A DNA stretch of 64,000 bases from Candidatus Allofournierella merdavium (GCA_019118765.1 DWYI01000008.1:1-64000), one strand, 5' to 3'; shown: positions 6,704-14,663, numbered from the stretch's first letter. Numbers and translations: made by a program. Notes: a model not told the origin generated them from the letters alone.

Positions 6704-7356
6704 AAATCGGCATCCTCCTGCGAGATCAGGTTATATTGGTGAAAGGGAACAAAATTCCTGTCGGTGATTTTTAACACAATTTGAGGTAAAACCGCACCGT
6801 CTAGAATATCCACCGCAGAAACGGCGAAACGGGCTGAACCATCGGCTGAAACCAGATTTTTCAAGGAACAATAATTCAAAAGTGCTTCATTGATCGGCTC
6901 ACGCAGGCTTTCCCAAAGCAAATAAAAGGATTGGTTGTTGAAAGACTGCAAGCCGATAGTCAGCGTGTGGACAAGGCCCGCTTGGGTTTGCTCGCTCTCG
7001 ATGTGGCGGGCCAGATAGGCCAGCGAAGTAACCAGCGGCACGGCCTGAATCCCCAACATATCGCGCTGCGTTTTACAGAAGAGCCACTGTGCAAACTCTG
7101 CTGCTTCCCGCTGGCTCTGCTGAAAGGCTGTTTGCTGTTCGGCCTGTTGCTGCTGGGTGACCTGCCTGCTTTTGTCCACGATGGCCCACACTACCAACCC
7201 GGCACATACCACCGGCGGCAACCACAAGCGGGCGGTGAAGAACAGAGCGGCAAGCACAATCAGGGTTGTTGCGGCGACGACACAGCAAAGACGAACCCGG
7301 CCTAAAGTGGACGCATCATGCCACCTCATTTTGATGGTGGAAATGAGCCGAGACAT
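6694..7356 (-). CDS. Element-encoded membrane protein, function unknown
   Basis: 220 aa. Two adjacent hydrophobic helices near the N-terminus (about residues 23-62, VRLCCVVAATTLIVLAALFF and RLWLPPVVCAGLVVWAIV) are followed by a Gln-rich, probably coiled-coil stretch (TQQQQAEQQTAFQQSQREAAEF) and a soluble domain. Start ATG at 7356 forms a TGATG overlap with the upstream gene; GTG 7359 is the alternative. It overlaps the FtsK-like gene downstream, so translation is coupled. Position suggests a membrane partner for the coupling ATPase, perhaps a docking protein for mobilisation. I do not recognise the family. Confidence 0.75.
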   Translation of the reverse strand: MSRLISTIKMRWHDASTLGRVRLCCVVAATTLIVLAALFFTARLWLPPVVCAGLVVWAIVDKSRQVTQQQQAEQQTAFQQSQREAAEFAQWLFCKTQRDMLGIQAVPLVTSLAYLARHIESEQTQAGLVHTLTIGLQSFNNQSFYLLWESLREPINEALLNYCSLKNLVSADGSARFAVSAVDILDGAVLPQIVLKITDRNFVPFHQYNLISQEDADLWL

Positions 7357-7706
7357 CACAAATATTCGTCCATTTCCGTGATCTGGACAGCCTCGGCAAT
7401 GGCCGAAAAACCGCTGTTGATGCTGCCTTTCTCTGTGCGGAAGGCGTAAGGTTTCGCCACAAGCTTTTCAAAGGAAGCGGAGTACCCCTTTCCCTCTTCG
7501 ATGGTTTTGTAAGCGGTCGAGCTGGGGACCTTGACGGTTAAACTTGCGTAGCCACGGGCGGGGATCACAACTGAAACAGCCGCACCAGCCGGATTTTTTC
7601 GTTCGGTATCATCATAGTTAAAATACGGTTTCACGCCCTGAACTGGCAGCGGCTTATCGGTGCGGAGGATTTCGGCAGCTGTGAAAATAAAATTGGCAAA
7701 ACTCAT
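7356..7706 (-). CDS. Small element protein, function unknown
   Basis: 116 aa, no signal peptide or membrane segment, predicted mostly beta strands (AAVSVVIPARGYASLTVKVP). It opens the leftward replication/transfer block. Small beta-rich proteins at this position in Gram-positive integrative elements (for example the YdcP/DUF961 type of Tn916-like elements) are common, but I cannot assign this one to a family. AAGAGG precedes the ATG at 7706. Confidence 0.7.
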   Translation of the reverse strand: MSFANFIFTAAEILRTDKPLPVQGVKPYFNYDDTERKNPAGAAVSVVIPARGYASLTVKVPSSTAYKTIEEGKGYSASFEKLVAKPYAFRTEKGSINSGFSAIAEAVQITEMDEYL

Positions 7707-7905
7707 TTTTGTAACCTCTTTTCTGGATTTTGTGTGAGTGTTAATGATCGGACGGGCAGGTAATCATGTTTTCATGGGGGGTCATCTCCTTTCCAGCCGT
7801 GTATTTTCGGGCTGTGTTTTTATTTTACTCGTGACAAGCCTTCTCAAACATATAAAAACAATCTGCACTTTTTTTAATTTTGACAATTAAAATTGGGGGA
7901 TTAAA
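7707..7905. promoter_or_regulatory. Divergent intergenic region of the element
   Basis: AT-rich 199-bp gap between the leftward replication/transfer block and the rightward cargo gene. It must contain both promoters. Leftward, TTGAGA and TAAAAT (about 7826-7851) are present at non-ideal spacing; rightward no consensus pair precedes 7906 at proper spacing. Repeated AATTTT/AAAATT tracts at 7873-7895 could be an operator. No gene seen. Confidence 0.4.
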
Positions 7906-9255
7906 ATGAATATATATGACAAAAAAGGAAGATTTAACCAGTCTGGGGGTACGGTGACACTAAAAATAACTCTTCTTACTAGTGATGAAGAACATGAAAG
8001 GTATGTGTCTCGCCTTCGGTGGATATGTTATGCCATTGTGCGGAAGCAATGTCAGGCAATCTTGTACCACACTACGATGGCAGAACGCCTTTTGGCGACT
8101 TACAGAAGCAAATTGGCAATTCCTAAAAACATTCAGGAAACGAAATGTGCAGCAATAGAGCAAAAATTATTTTCGGAGCTATATGAACCAAGAGGAATCA
8201 CAGAACATAGAATTGATGACATATTAAAAAAACTTGAAAAAAGATCCAACGTGCTGGGAAGTGCCGCAAGAGAATTATCCCGTGAATTGGAAGATGAAAT
8301 GCTTGGATATGATCCTTCCAAGTGGGCGGATAAAAATTATATTGAACCACAATTTACTTATATAGAGTGGCATGACTTACTAAGTGTCATTGCAATGGAA
8401 GAGGCGCTAGTTGCAATAAATCAGGGATATTGTGCCCTAAGTAAAAACATAAACAGAAACGCTGATGAATACGCAAAAACCATAAAAAACTATCTTGGCG
8501 TATTTACCGATAGAGGGTGGTCGCCAGATGAAGATGAAAACGATGACGATGCTTTGCTGGATGTGAATGTACTGACAGCAAAAAGCCCTAAAAGAATACC
8601 CGTCAAAAAGTTTCAGCAAGTGAAGGAGCAAATTGATAAGTTTATAGAACCCAACTTCACCAATGCGCTAAAAAAGGCAATTCCTAAACGAGACATTGTG
8701 GAACGTGTATACGAAGATAAAGACAGAACAATTTCGGTTAACAATATTGCGGCGTTGCTTCGGCTCTATGGGTATAACGATGAAGATATGAAGATAGGAT
8801 GGATGGGAAATGCGGTGCTTCCTATATTCCTTGTTCATGCCCCAAAGGAATTGTTTGAAGAGGTTTTCCCCCTCTTAGAGCTTTATGATGACTACGACTT
8901 AACGCCATTTACGGAAGATAACTATTACAGCAAGCTTATACTTCCGCATAAGGAACAATGGTCGCCAACACTTCTTGCAATTCCTTATAATAAAGATTTG
9001 TGTGGCTTGGATGTTTATAGCTCAAAGCGAATTGAACGGACACTCGCAAACGCCTTGCATGGAAAAAGCATTGTTGAAGTAGAGCAAGATATAGAGCGGC
9101 AAAAAAGAGCAAATGAGGAGGAAAAAGATGAAAGGATGGAACACGTTCATGAACATCTGCTTCCTGAGCTATATAAGGAATATCCCGAGCTGGAAGAATA
9201 TCTTTCCGAACTGGCAGGCGGAGATTTCGAGTTAATGCAGATGCTGAATCTATAA
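7906..9255 (+). CDS. Cargo protein of unknown function (449 aa)
   Basis: Large, acidic, soluble protein with no signal peptide or obvious membrane helix. Mostly helical with charged stretches; the middle has an acidic linker (DEDENDDDALLD, about residues 207-218) and the C-terminus is a Glu/Lys-rich probable coiled coil (VEVEQDIERQKRANEEEKDERMEHVHEH). Codon use is AT-rich compared with the host, fitting transfer with the element. GGGGGA lies upstream of the ATG and a good terminator follows. I do not recognise a catalytic motif. As the only large cargo gene it is a candidate for whatever benefit the element carries. Confidence 0.8.
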   Translation: MNIYDKKGRFNQSGGTVTLKITLLTSDEEHERYVSRLRWICYAIVRKQCQAILYHTTMAERLLATYRSKLAIPKNIQETKCAAIEQKLFSELYEPRGITEHRIDDILKKLEKRSNVLGSAARELSRELEDEMLGYDPSKWADKNYIEPQFTYIEWHDLLSVIAMEEALVAINQGYCALSKNINRNADEYAKTIKNYLGVFTDRGWSPDEDENDDDALLDVNVLTAKSPKRIPVKKFQQVKEQIDKFIEPNFTNALKKAIPKRDIVERVYEDKDRTISVNNIAALLRLYGYNDEDMKIGWMGNAVLPIFLVHAPKELFEEVFPLLELYDDYDLTPFTEDNYYSKLILPHKEQWSPTLLAIPYNKDLCGLDVYSSKRIERTLANALHGKSIVEVEQDIERQKRANEEEKDERMEHVHEHLLPELYKEYPELEEYLSELAGGDFELMQMLNL

Positions 9256-9261
9256 AAAAAG

Positions 9262-9304
9262 ATGCTTCGGTAGCACCAGGAAAAAGGGCTGCCGAAGCAT
9301 TTTG
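9262..9304 (+). terminator. Terminator of the 449-aa cargo gene
   Basis: 13-bp stem with one G-T pair (9262-9274 with 9288-9300) preceded by an A-run and followed by TTT, seven bases after the stop codon. Confidence 0.8.
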
Positions 9305-9335
9305 CATATAAGGTATAAATGGGTGATAAATGGTA

Positions 9336-9364
9336 TTGTCCTTTAGATGTTATTGTGGTAAAAT
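9336..9364 (+). promoter_or_regulatory. Promoter of the lipoprotein/secreted-protein pair
   Basis: TTGTCC (9336-9341), 17-base spacer, TAAAAT (9359-9364), 31 bases before the lipoprotein ATG. Confidence 0.75.
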
Positions 9365-9395
9365 AAGGCCAGCGATAACAAGGAGGAATCAGGAA

Positions 9396-9941
9396 ATGAA
9401 ACGAAAAATTGGATTTGTGGCTGCTGTGATCTTGGTGGGGGCCTTTGTGGTTGCTTGTAATCAGAAGCCCACAGAACCTACTGCTACCCCTGCACCTTCT
9501 CCTACTCCCGCAGCAACAGAAGAACCGGCGACAACCCCGGAACCTTCCCCCAGCTCTCAGCCTGTTAAGCAGGTAACCGAGGAAGGCCCTACCAACGAAG
9601 GCGCCACCTACGAAGCTGAGCCCTCTCCATCAGAATACCAGGAAACTCGTTTTAATGAGCTCGTTAATAAGTATATGACAAAATGGGGATGTAGTCAAGA
9701 GGAAGCTGAAAAAATGGCTAAGGATATTATGAATGCTGGTCAGCAGGCCGCCGCTGAGGAGCAACAGCGCCTTGCGGAAAGCAGTGCTGCCGCTCAAGAA
9801 AGAATCGAGCAGGAGTTTGCTGAATCAGCTAAAGCAACCAATAACTATTACCTCGAGCGCTATGGCATTACCAAAGATCAAGCTATGGGCATGTCTCCGG
9901 ATGAATTGATCGAATTGTTTAATCAAAAACATGGAGGTTAA
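9396..9941 (+). CDS. Putative surface lipoprotein with Pro/Thr-rich linker
   Basis: 181 aa. Signal peptide MKRKIGFVAAVILVGAFVVAC with a lipobox ending VVAC, then a low-complexity Pro/Thr/Glu-rich spacer (about residues 23-75) and a helical domain (QETRFNELVNKYMTKWGCSQEEAEKMAKDI) rich in Gln and Glu, ending with a second small helical module (YLERYGITKDQAMGMSPDELIELF). I start at the ATG at 9396, directly after AGGAGG, rather than an upstream ATG at 9330 that overlaps the promoter. Probably anchored on the outer face of the membrane; role unknown. Co-transcribed with the small secreted protein. Confidence 0.82.
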   Translation: MKRKIGFVAAVILVGAFVVACNQKPTEPTATPAPSPTPAATEEPATTPEPSPSSQPVKQVTEEGPTNEGATYEAEPSPSEYQETRFNELVNKYMTKWGCSQEEAEKMAKDIMNAGQQAAAEEQQRLAESSAAAQERIEQEFAESAKATNNYYLERYGITKDQAMGMSPDELIELFNQKHGG

Positions 9942-9943
9942 GT

Positions 9944-10159
9944 ATGCGTCTTAAGAAAATAGTAGCAGGAATTCTTGCTGCAATTCTTATGATCGGCATT
10001 TTCCCTACATCAGCATTTGCCAATTTGGAGTTATCTGACTCTGAACAAGCATTTGCAAACCTAGGATCTGATACTGTTACCAATGCCTGGCGTTACCGCT
10101 CAGGCAATTATGGTTATTGGGGTACAACTTCGTTATGGGTCTTATATTCAAACAGTTAA
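9944..10159 (+). CDS. Small secreted protein
   Basis: 71 aa: signal peptide MRLKKIVAGILAAILMIGIFPTSAFA with AFA cleavage site, leaving about 45 residues rich in Tyr, Trp, Asn and Ser. Starts two bases after the lipoprotein stop, with its ribosome site (GGAGG) inside the end of that gene, so translation is coupled. Its TAA overlaps the TAA of the convergent gene. Could be a remnant of a longer secreted protein or a small secreted factor; function unknown. Confidence 0.65.
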   Translation: MRLKKIVAGILAAILMIGIFPTSAFANLELSDSEQAFANLGSDTVTNAWRYRSGNYGYWGTTSLWVLYSNS

Positions 10160-10461
10160 AATAGTTGAAGATGCCTCATAAAATCTTCACTGTCACTGTC
10201 ATAATCAAAATACCCATATTGGGGATAATCAATCACTATAATGATGTTTCCATCTGTGTGCTGTTCGGCCTGCAATAATGCCTTGTCAGAAGCAATGATA
10301 AAGTATTGCTCAAAGGTGTGAGGGTCTGGATGGTAGGCTGCATGAAGTGTGCGGGGATCATCCCTTACCAGCTCGAAGAGAAGCTGCTTGTTTGCTTGCC
10401 GGTCAGAACCTCGACGAGAGCGGAACCGACGGTATATAGAATTGGTGGACGGTGAAAACAT
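10156..10461 (-). CDS. Small hypothetical protein
   Basis: 101 aa from the ATG at 10461, chosen because AGGAGG lies six bases upstream. Soluble, with RRFRSRRGSDRQANKQLLFELVRDD near the N-terminus and a hydrophobic strand GNIIIVIDYPQYG followed by an acidic tail. No known domain recognised. It converges on the small secreted protein and sits behind a long inverted repeat (10485-10534). Possibly a regulator or immunity-type protein, but this is speculation. Confidence 0.55.
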   Translation of the reverse strand: MFSPSTNSIYRRFRSRRGSDRQANKQLLFELVRDDPRTLHAAYHPDPHTFEQYFIIASDKALLQAEQHTDGNIIIVIDYPQYGYFDYDSDSEDFMRHLQLF

Positions 10462-10484
10462 AAATCCTCCTGAATAATAGAAAA

Positions 10485-10534
10485 CCCACAAAAGAATATT
10501 GGATCACCATTTGTGAACCAATATTTTTTGCGGG
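10485..10534. repeat. Long imperfect inverted repeat near the right end
   Basis: Arms 10485-10507 and 10513-10534 pair over about 20 bp with a few mismatches (core AATATTGG/CCAATATT). It lies 24 bases upstream of the ATG of the 101-aa gene and 40 bases inside the arm-type sites. Could be an operator, a regulatory RNA hairpin, or a structural site of the element end. Confidence 0.55.
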
Positions 10535-10572
10535 TGAAAGTGTACCTGTTCTTCTGCAAACTGCCGCTGATG

Positions 10573-10615
10573 TTCTACCCTGACTTCTACCATTCTTCTA
10601 AAAACATGGGTAGAA
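10573..10615. repeat. Arm-type integrase sites, right end
   Basis: TTCTACC at 10573-10579 and 10585-10591, a degenerate TTCTAAA at 10596-10602, and an inverted copy GGTAGAA at 10609-10615. They match the heptamers next to attL (3178-3205). The following stretch 10616-10746 holds no gene that I can see. Confidence 0.65.
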
Positions 10616-10746
10616 TCACATGAAATCATATGATAACAGCCGGGCTTTCCTGATAATGGATAATCTTTGTAAAATGGCTTCACAAGCGGGTTTAGAGGGT
10701 GTTAGAGCTGACTAAATAACACTGGATGAATGTTGCCTTGATGCCT

Positions 10747-10802
10747 TTCAGGTTCTAGTGGGGGCAACTCCATATGGGTTCAAGTCCCTTCATCCGCACC
10801 AG
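10747..10802 (+). repeat. attR: displaced 3' half of the original tRNA-Leu
   Basis: Begins with the anticodon-loop block TTCAGGTTCTAGTGG, has a variable arm different from the intact tRNA (GGGGCAACTCCAT), then the 27-bp T-arm/CCA block (10776-10802), and is followed directly by a tRNA-style terminator. No 5' half is present, so it is not a functional tRNA. Confidence 0.9.
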
Positions 10803-10838
10803 CGGCCCCGGTCTTTTGACCGGGGCCGTTTTCTTTTT
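10803..10838 (+). terminator. Original terminator of the tRNA-Leu transcript
   Basis: Perfect 11-bp stem (10803-10813 with 10818-10828, TTTT loop) followed by a T-rich tract, immediately 3' of the displaced tRNA half. Confidence 0.9.
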
Positions 10839-10844
10839 CTTTGC

Positions 10845-10873
10845 TTGACGCGGGCGAAAAAATCTGGCAGAAT
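10845..10873 (+). promoter_or_regulatory. Promoter of the 108-aa gene
   Basis: TTGACG (10845-10850), 17-base spacer, CAGAAT (10868-10873); start codon 52 bases downstream. Confidence 0.7.
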
Positions 10874-10925
10874 CAAATTGTCCCCCGCGCGGGGCGGCAA
10901 AAAAACGAAAAAGGGGAGAGGCGGC

Positions 10926-11252
10926 ATGGCAAAACTGGAGCGTGCGCTGCAGGAAAATTTCGACGGGCTGCTGGCGCGCATCGAGCAGGGCATCCTGGAG
11001 GGCAGCGTCTCGGCCTCGCTGGAGGCGTCCAGCGATTTTTCCGAGGGCGGCGCCCGGTGCAGCGTGCGGGTGTTCGAGCGCTACAGCTATGCCGGCGGCA
11101 ACCGCCTGAGCATGAGCGTGACCCTGTTCCAGAGCGGCGGCGGGCCGGTGCACCTCTCGGCTATCACCGCCGGGGGCAGCCAGGCGCTGCTTTTCAAGAT
11201 CAACACCTGGGGCGAGGAGGCCTTCCTGGACAAACTCCGGGAACTGCTGTGA
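10926..11252 (+). CDS. DUF6054-like small conserved protein
   Basis: 108 aa from the ATG at 10926, preceded by GGGGAGAGG. Soluble; starts MAKLERALQENFDGLLARIEQGILEGS and contains CSVRVFERYSYAGGNRLSMSVTLFQSGG and SAITAGGSQALLFKINTWGEEAFLD, a pattern I associate with the DUF6054 family of Clostridia. Function unknown. Single-gene transcript between the tRNA terminator and its own terminator. An upstream in-frame start at 10758 lies inside attR and is not credible. Confidence 0.8.
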   Translation: MAKLERALQENFDGLLARIEQGILEGSVSASLEASSDFSEGGARCSVRVFERYSYAGGNRLSMSVTLFQSGGGPVHLSAITAGGSQALLFKINTWGEEAFLDKLRELL

Positions 11253-11300
11253 GCCGTGCGCCCCGCCCTGTATGAATGAAAAGTGTATAAAGATGCAAAA

Positions 11301-11330
11301 GGCCCGTTCCTGACCGGAACGGGCCTTTTT
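11301..11330. terminator. Bidirectional terminator
   Basis: Perfect 10-bp stem (11301-11310 with 11316-11325) with AAAA before and TTTTT after; serves the 108-aa gene and possibly the leftward peptidase operon. Confidence 0.88.
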
Positions 11331-11399
11331 CGGCCTCAAAGGGGAGGGCGGGCGCCCCGCGCGGGAGCGCCCACCCTCCAAAAGCTGACCGGGGAACGC

Positions 11400-12866
11400 T
11401 CAGTTGTGGGGCATGCCGCCCTCCAGGAAGTCGCGCACATCGTCGCACAGGGCCTTCACGTTGTCCTCGCCGATGTAGATCATGTGGCCGGAGGGGTAGC
11501 CCTTCAGGCACACCCGGTCCATGGGCAGGCCGGCGTGGTCCAGCATGTAGTCGATGATGCCGATGTGGGTGGCGGTGTCGTAGTAGCCGTTGGCGAAGAA
11601 CACCCGCAGGCCGTGCATCCGGTACATGGCGCTGCGCAGCTGCTCGCCGGTGGTGCCCATGGGGGCCTCCCGGTTCCACTTGTCCTCCTTGGTGAACATG
11701 TCGTACATGCAGGCAGAAGGCACATAGACCCGGTCCAGGTGGATGTTCAGTTTGGGGAAGATGGTGCCGGTGAGCACCCCGAAGAAGAAGGCGCCGTAGC
11801 GGTCGCTGGAGGCGTCGTCCCACAGGCCCGCGGTCTTTTCCACCTCTTCCGGGGTGTAGCGGGGGCGGGTGATGCGGCCGTCGAACCGGGCCACCGAGGC
11901 GCCCTTGTCCTTGATGACCTCCAGCCGGAAGGTCTCGTCCTCGATGCGCAGGTCCCGGTCCGCAAGATACTGACGGGACACGCCGGTGAAGCCGCAGATC
12001 TGGCGGATGACCTCCTCCCGCTCCTCGCCCTGCAGCCGCCGGCCCTTGTAGAGGGCGCTCAGGTAGGTGGTGTCGGCAAACTCCTTGGCCCGGGCCACGA
12101 ACGCCTCCAGAGACTCGTCGGTGGGCCTGTTGTGGTACCAGTGGATCGCCGCGTAGCTGGGGAAGGCCACCACCGCGTGCTCCACCGGCACCTCCCGCTC
12201 GAAGTACTTGCCGGTGGTCACGGTGTTGCCGATCATCACGATGCCGTCAAAGGCCACCGCATAGGAGCGCTCGTGGCTGCGGGTGGCGGCGATGCCGGCG
12301 GCGGTGGCGGCGCGGGTGCAGCCGTAGCTCTCGCCGATGATGTACTTGGGGCTGGACCAGCGGCCGTAGCGGTGCAGCCACTTCTCCACAAACATCAAAA
12401 GGGCCTCGGCATCCTCCTCGATGCCGAAGAACTTGTTGGCGCTGCCCTCGTCCAGCAGCACGCCATAGCCGGTGCCCACCGGGTCCACCAGCACCACGTC
12501 GGCGATGTCCAGCAGGCAGTCGGGGTTGTCCATGCTCTTGTAGGGGGGCAGGGAGGTGGCCCGGTCGGTCTCCTCGTACACCAGCCGGGTGGCGCCTAAA
12601 AAGCCCGCGTGGACATGCATGGAGGAGGAGCCAGGCCCGCCGTTGAAGCCGAACACCACCGGACGGTTGGCGGTGTCCTTCACGTCGGAACGGAAGTAGG
12701 AGTAGGAGAAGATGGAGGCCAACGCCTTGCCGGACTTGTCGTAAAACACGTTGTCCTCGCTGACGGTGTGGTAGGGCACCCGCTGGCCCCGCAGCTCGAT
12801 CTCGCCGTCGGACTCGAAGCGGGCGGGGGTGAAGGTGGCCGGGTCGAATTTTTCCGTTGTGTACAT
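11400..12866 (-). CDS. S10 family serine carboxypeptidase-like protein
   Basis: 488 aa alpha/beta-hydrolase peptidase. Oxyanion segment FGFNGGPGSSSMH (about residues 73-85), nucleophile motif IIGESYG (Ser about 178), Asp in FFANGYYDTATH (about 432) and His in YPSGHMIYIG (about 463) make a complete triad. No signal peptide, so cytoplasmic; expected to remove C-terminal residues from imported peptides. Third gene of a leftward operon behind an M19-like dipeptidase and an N-acyl-D-amino-acid deacylase, which points to catabolism of unusual peptides. Good AAGGAGG site upstream. Substrate range cannot be read. Confidence 0.87.
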   Translation of the reverse strand: MYTTEKFDPATFTPARFESDGEIELRGQRVPYHTVSEDNVFYDKSGKALASIFSYSYFRSDVKDTANRPVVFGFNGGPGSSSMHVHAGFLGATRLVYEETDRATSLPPYKSMDNPDCLLDIADVVLVDPVGTGYGVLLDEGSANKFFGIEEDAEALLMFVEKWLHRYGRWSSPKYIIGESYGCTRAATAAGIAATRSHERSYAVAFDGIVMIGNTVTTGKYFEREVPVEHAVVAFPSYAAIHWYHNRPTDESLEAFVARAKEFADTTYLSALYKGRRLQGEEREEVIRQICGFTGVSRQYLADRDLRIEDETFRLEVIKDKGASVARFDGRITRPRYTPEEVEKTAGLWDDASSDRYGAFFFGVLTGTIFPKLNIHLDRVYVPSACMYDMFTKEDKWNREAPMGTTGEQLRSAMYRMHGLRVFFANGYYDTATHIGIIDYMLDHAGLPMDRVCLKGYPSGHMIYIGEDNVKALCDDVRDFLEGGMPHN

Positions 12867-12893
12867 GCGGTTTTCCTCCTTGTCTGTTGGATG

Positions 12894-14657
12894 TCAGCAG
12901 TCCTGCCGGCGGATGGCGCCGCCGGGCAGCGCGCCGGTGTGCCGGCCGTCCCGGATGACCGGCACGCCGTTCACCAGCACATGCTGGATGCCGTCGGGGT
13001 AGACGGTGGGGTCGATGACGTTCTCGTTGGTCTTCAGGGCCTCCCAGTCGATGACCAGCACATCCGCCTGCTTGCCGGGGGCCAGGGTGCCCCGCTTTTT
13101 CAGATGCAGCAGTTCGGCGGGCCGGCCGGTGAGTTTGCGGATCATCTCCACCCGGTCGTCGCCCCCCAGCCCGGTCAAAAACTTGATGAACCCGCAGTAG
13201 GTGTTGGGGTTGGGCTTGTTGCCGGGGCTCTCGGGGTCGTAGGCCACGGTGGAGGTGGCACCGAAGACGAAGGTGTCGTTGCCCAGGGTGGCCTGGGGGT
13301 GGCCCACAAAGGTCTTGACGCTCTCGGCGTTGGCGTCGTGCACCGCCCGGAAGATCTGGGTGCGCCGGTCGATCAGCAGCAGTTCGAACAGGGCGGTGAG
13401 GGTGTCGCAGCCCATCATCTGCCCCACCTGGCGGGCGGTCTTGCCCTCGTAGCGGCGCTGGGCGCAGAGGATGATCCTGATCTCGTCCTCCCACTCCGGC
13501 TGCACCTTGGGGTTCAGGATGTAGTAGGAGCCGGAGAAGATGGCCTCCCGGATCATCTGGCGGTAGTCCTGCCCGTTCAGGTTGCGCAAAAACAGGCTCA
13601 CCCCGCCGGTGAACTTGTACCAGGGGCGGAACAGGGTGACCAGGTCGGGGGCGATCATGGTGCCGCCGGTGGAGTTGGGGATCACGTCAAAGCCGGCCCG
13701 CACGCCCCTGGCCACATACTCGTCGATCACCTGCAGCGTGCGCCTGGAGGCCGCGACCTGCAGATAATCGTCGTTGGCGGGATAGAGGTCGTAGCCCTTG
13801 GACAGGTGGGAGATCTGCACCTGGATGTCGTTGGCCAGGCCGATCTCCAGGATCTCCTTGATGCCGTCGATCTTCTTCTGCCGCTTGGGGGTGCCCCGGC
13901 GCTGGCCGGTCTTGCGCCAGTGAGCGAACAGAGTGCCCCCGTCCTTTTTCAGCTCTTTGCTCATCTCCAGCAGTTCGGCGGTGTCGGAAAAGATGCCCGG
14001 CTCGTAGTCCAGTCCCACCGACATGCCGAAGGCGCCGGCGTCCAGCGCCTCGTGGATGTCCGCCTTCAGCTGCGCCTTCTCCGCCTCGGTGAGGGGGCGG
14101 TCGCCGTCCGGGCCGGCGGCGTTCATCCGGATGGTGCTGTAGCCCAGCACCGGCACGATGTTGCCGGAGGTGCCGTGGGCGTCCACCGCGTCCAGCCACT
14201 CGTGAAAGGTGCGCCAGGTCACGTCAAAGCCGCAGCGGCGGCGGATGAGGGGGATGACCTCCTCGCTGAGAGCGTAGTAGTCATCGGCGTACATGTCGGC
14301 GTAGAGCTTGGGGGTCAGCTCGTCAAAGATGTCCCGCATGGCCTGGTTGGCCAGCCAGTATCTGCCCACCGGCGCGATGGACTGGCCGCACATGCACCCC
14401 ACAAAGGTGGTGATGCCCTGGTGCAGCATGCTGTCCATGGTGGGGTAGGCCAGCAGGGTCTGGTCGGCGTGGGAGTGCATCTCGATGAAGCCGGGGGTCA
14501 CCGTTTTGCCCGCCGCGTCGATCACCTCATGGGCCTGGGCGGGGTCGATGGCGCCGATGGCGGCAATCTTCCCGTCCTGGATGGCCACGTCGGCCTCCAT
14601 GGCGGCGGCGCCGGTGCCGTCGATCACCGTGCCCCCTTTAATAAGGATGTCATACAT
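12894..14657 (-). CDS. N-acyl-D-amino-acid deacylase family amidohydrolase
   Basis: 587 aa. N-terminal DILIKGGTVIDGTG and C-terminal GTLAPGKQADVLVID are the beta-sandwich signatures of the amidohydrolase superfamily. Metal ligands: HSH in EMHSHADQ (about residues 59-61), Cys in VGCMCGQS, His in QVQISHLSKGY and the late Asp in TLGNDTFVFG. D-aminoacylases remove N-acyl groups from D-amino acids; related enzymes act on D-amino-acid-containing peptides. Somewhat longer than typical D-aminoacylases (about 480-530 aa). Six bases downstream of the M19 gene. Exact substrate uncertain; cytoplasmic. Confidence 0.86.
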   Translation of the reverse strand: MYDILIKGGTVIDGTGAAAMEADVAIQDGKIAAIGAIDPAQAHEVIDAAGKTVTPGFIEMHSHADQTLLAYPTMDSMLHQGITTFVGCMCGQSIAPVGRYWLANQAMRDIFDELTPKLYADMYADDYYALSEEVIPLIRRRCGFDVTWRTFHEWLDAVDAHGTSGNIVPVLGYSTIRMNAAGPDGDRPLTEAEKAQLKADIHEALDAGAFGMSVGLDYEPGIFSDTAELLEMSKELKKDGGTLFAHWRKTGQRRGTPKRQKKIDGIKEILEIGLANDIQVQISHLSKGYDLYPANDDYLQVAASRRTLQVIDEYVARGVRAGFDVIPNSTGGTMIAPDLVTLFRPWYKFTGGVSLFLRNLNGQDYRQMIREAIFSGSYYILNPKVQPEWEDEIRIILCAQRRYEGKTARQVGQMMGCDTLTALFELLLIDRRTQIFRAVHDANAESVKTFVGHPQATLGNDTFVFGATSTVAYDPESPGNKPNPNTYCGFIKFLTGLGGDDRVEMIRKLTGRPAELLHLKKRGTLAPGKQADVLVIDWEALKTNENVIDPTVYPDGIQHVLVNGVPVIRDGRHTGALPGGAIRRQDC

Positions 14658-14663
14658 GGCCCG

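Larger units (their letters stand above)
3097..10802. mobile_element. CRESS-Rep integrative element in tRNA-Leu (about 7.7 kb)
   Basis: Bounded by the tRNA-Leu 3' end (3070-3096) and a 27-bp exact copy at 10776-10802. Base composition is clearly lower in G+C than the flanks. Contents: leftward block of tyrosine integrase, excisionase-like protein, CRESS-type Rep, replication origin, FtsK-like ATPase and two small element proteins; rightward cargo of a 449-aa unknown protein, a lipoprotein and a small secreted protein; one small leftward gene. No conjugation pore genes, so it resembles a mobilisable or plasmid-like element that excises, replicates by rolling circle and reintegrates. Rep-plus-integrase elements of this kind exist in Firmicutes; this combination with a viral-type nonanucleotide is notable. 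Confidence 0.93.

Noticed and set aside
7880..7905. TTGACA at about 7881 as the -35 box of the 449-aa gene
   Set aside because: A -10 box 17 bases downstream would fall at or past the start codon and none is present.
10747..10802. A second tRNA-Leu gene
   Set aside because: Only the 3' half from the anticodon loop is present; no 5' acceptor or D arm. It is the displaced attachment-site copy.
3097..10802. Prophage interpretation of the element
   Set aside because: No capsid, portal, terminase, tail or lysis genes; gene content is integrase, excisionase, Rep, FtsK-like ATPase and cargo.
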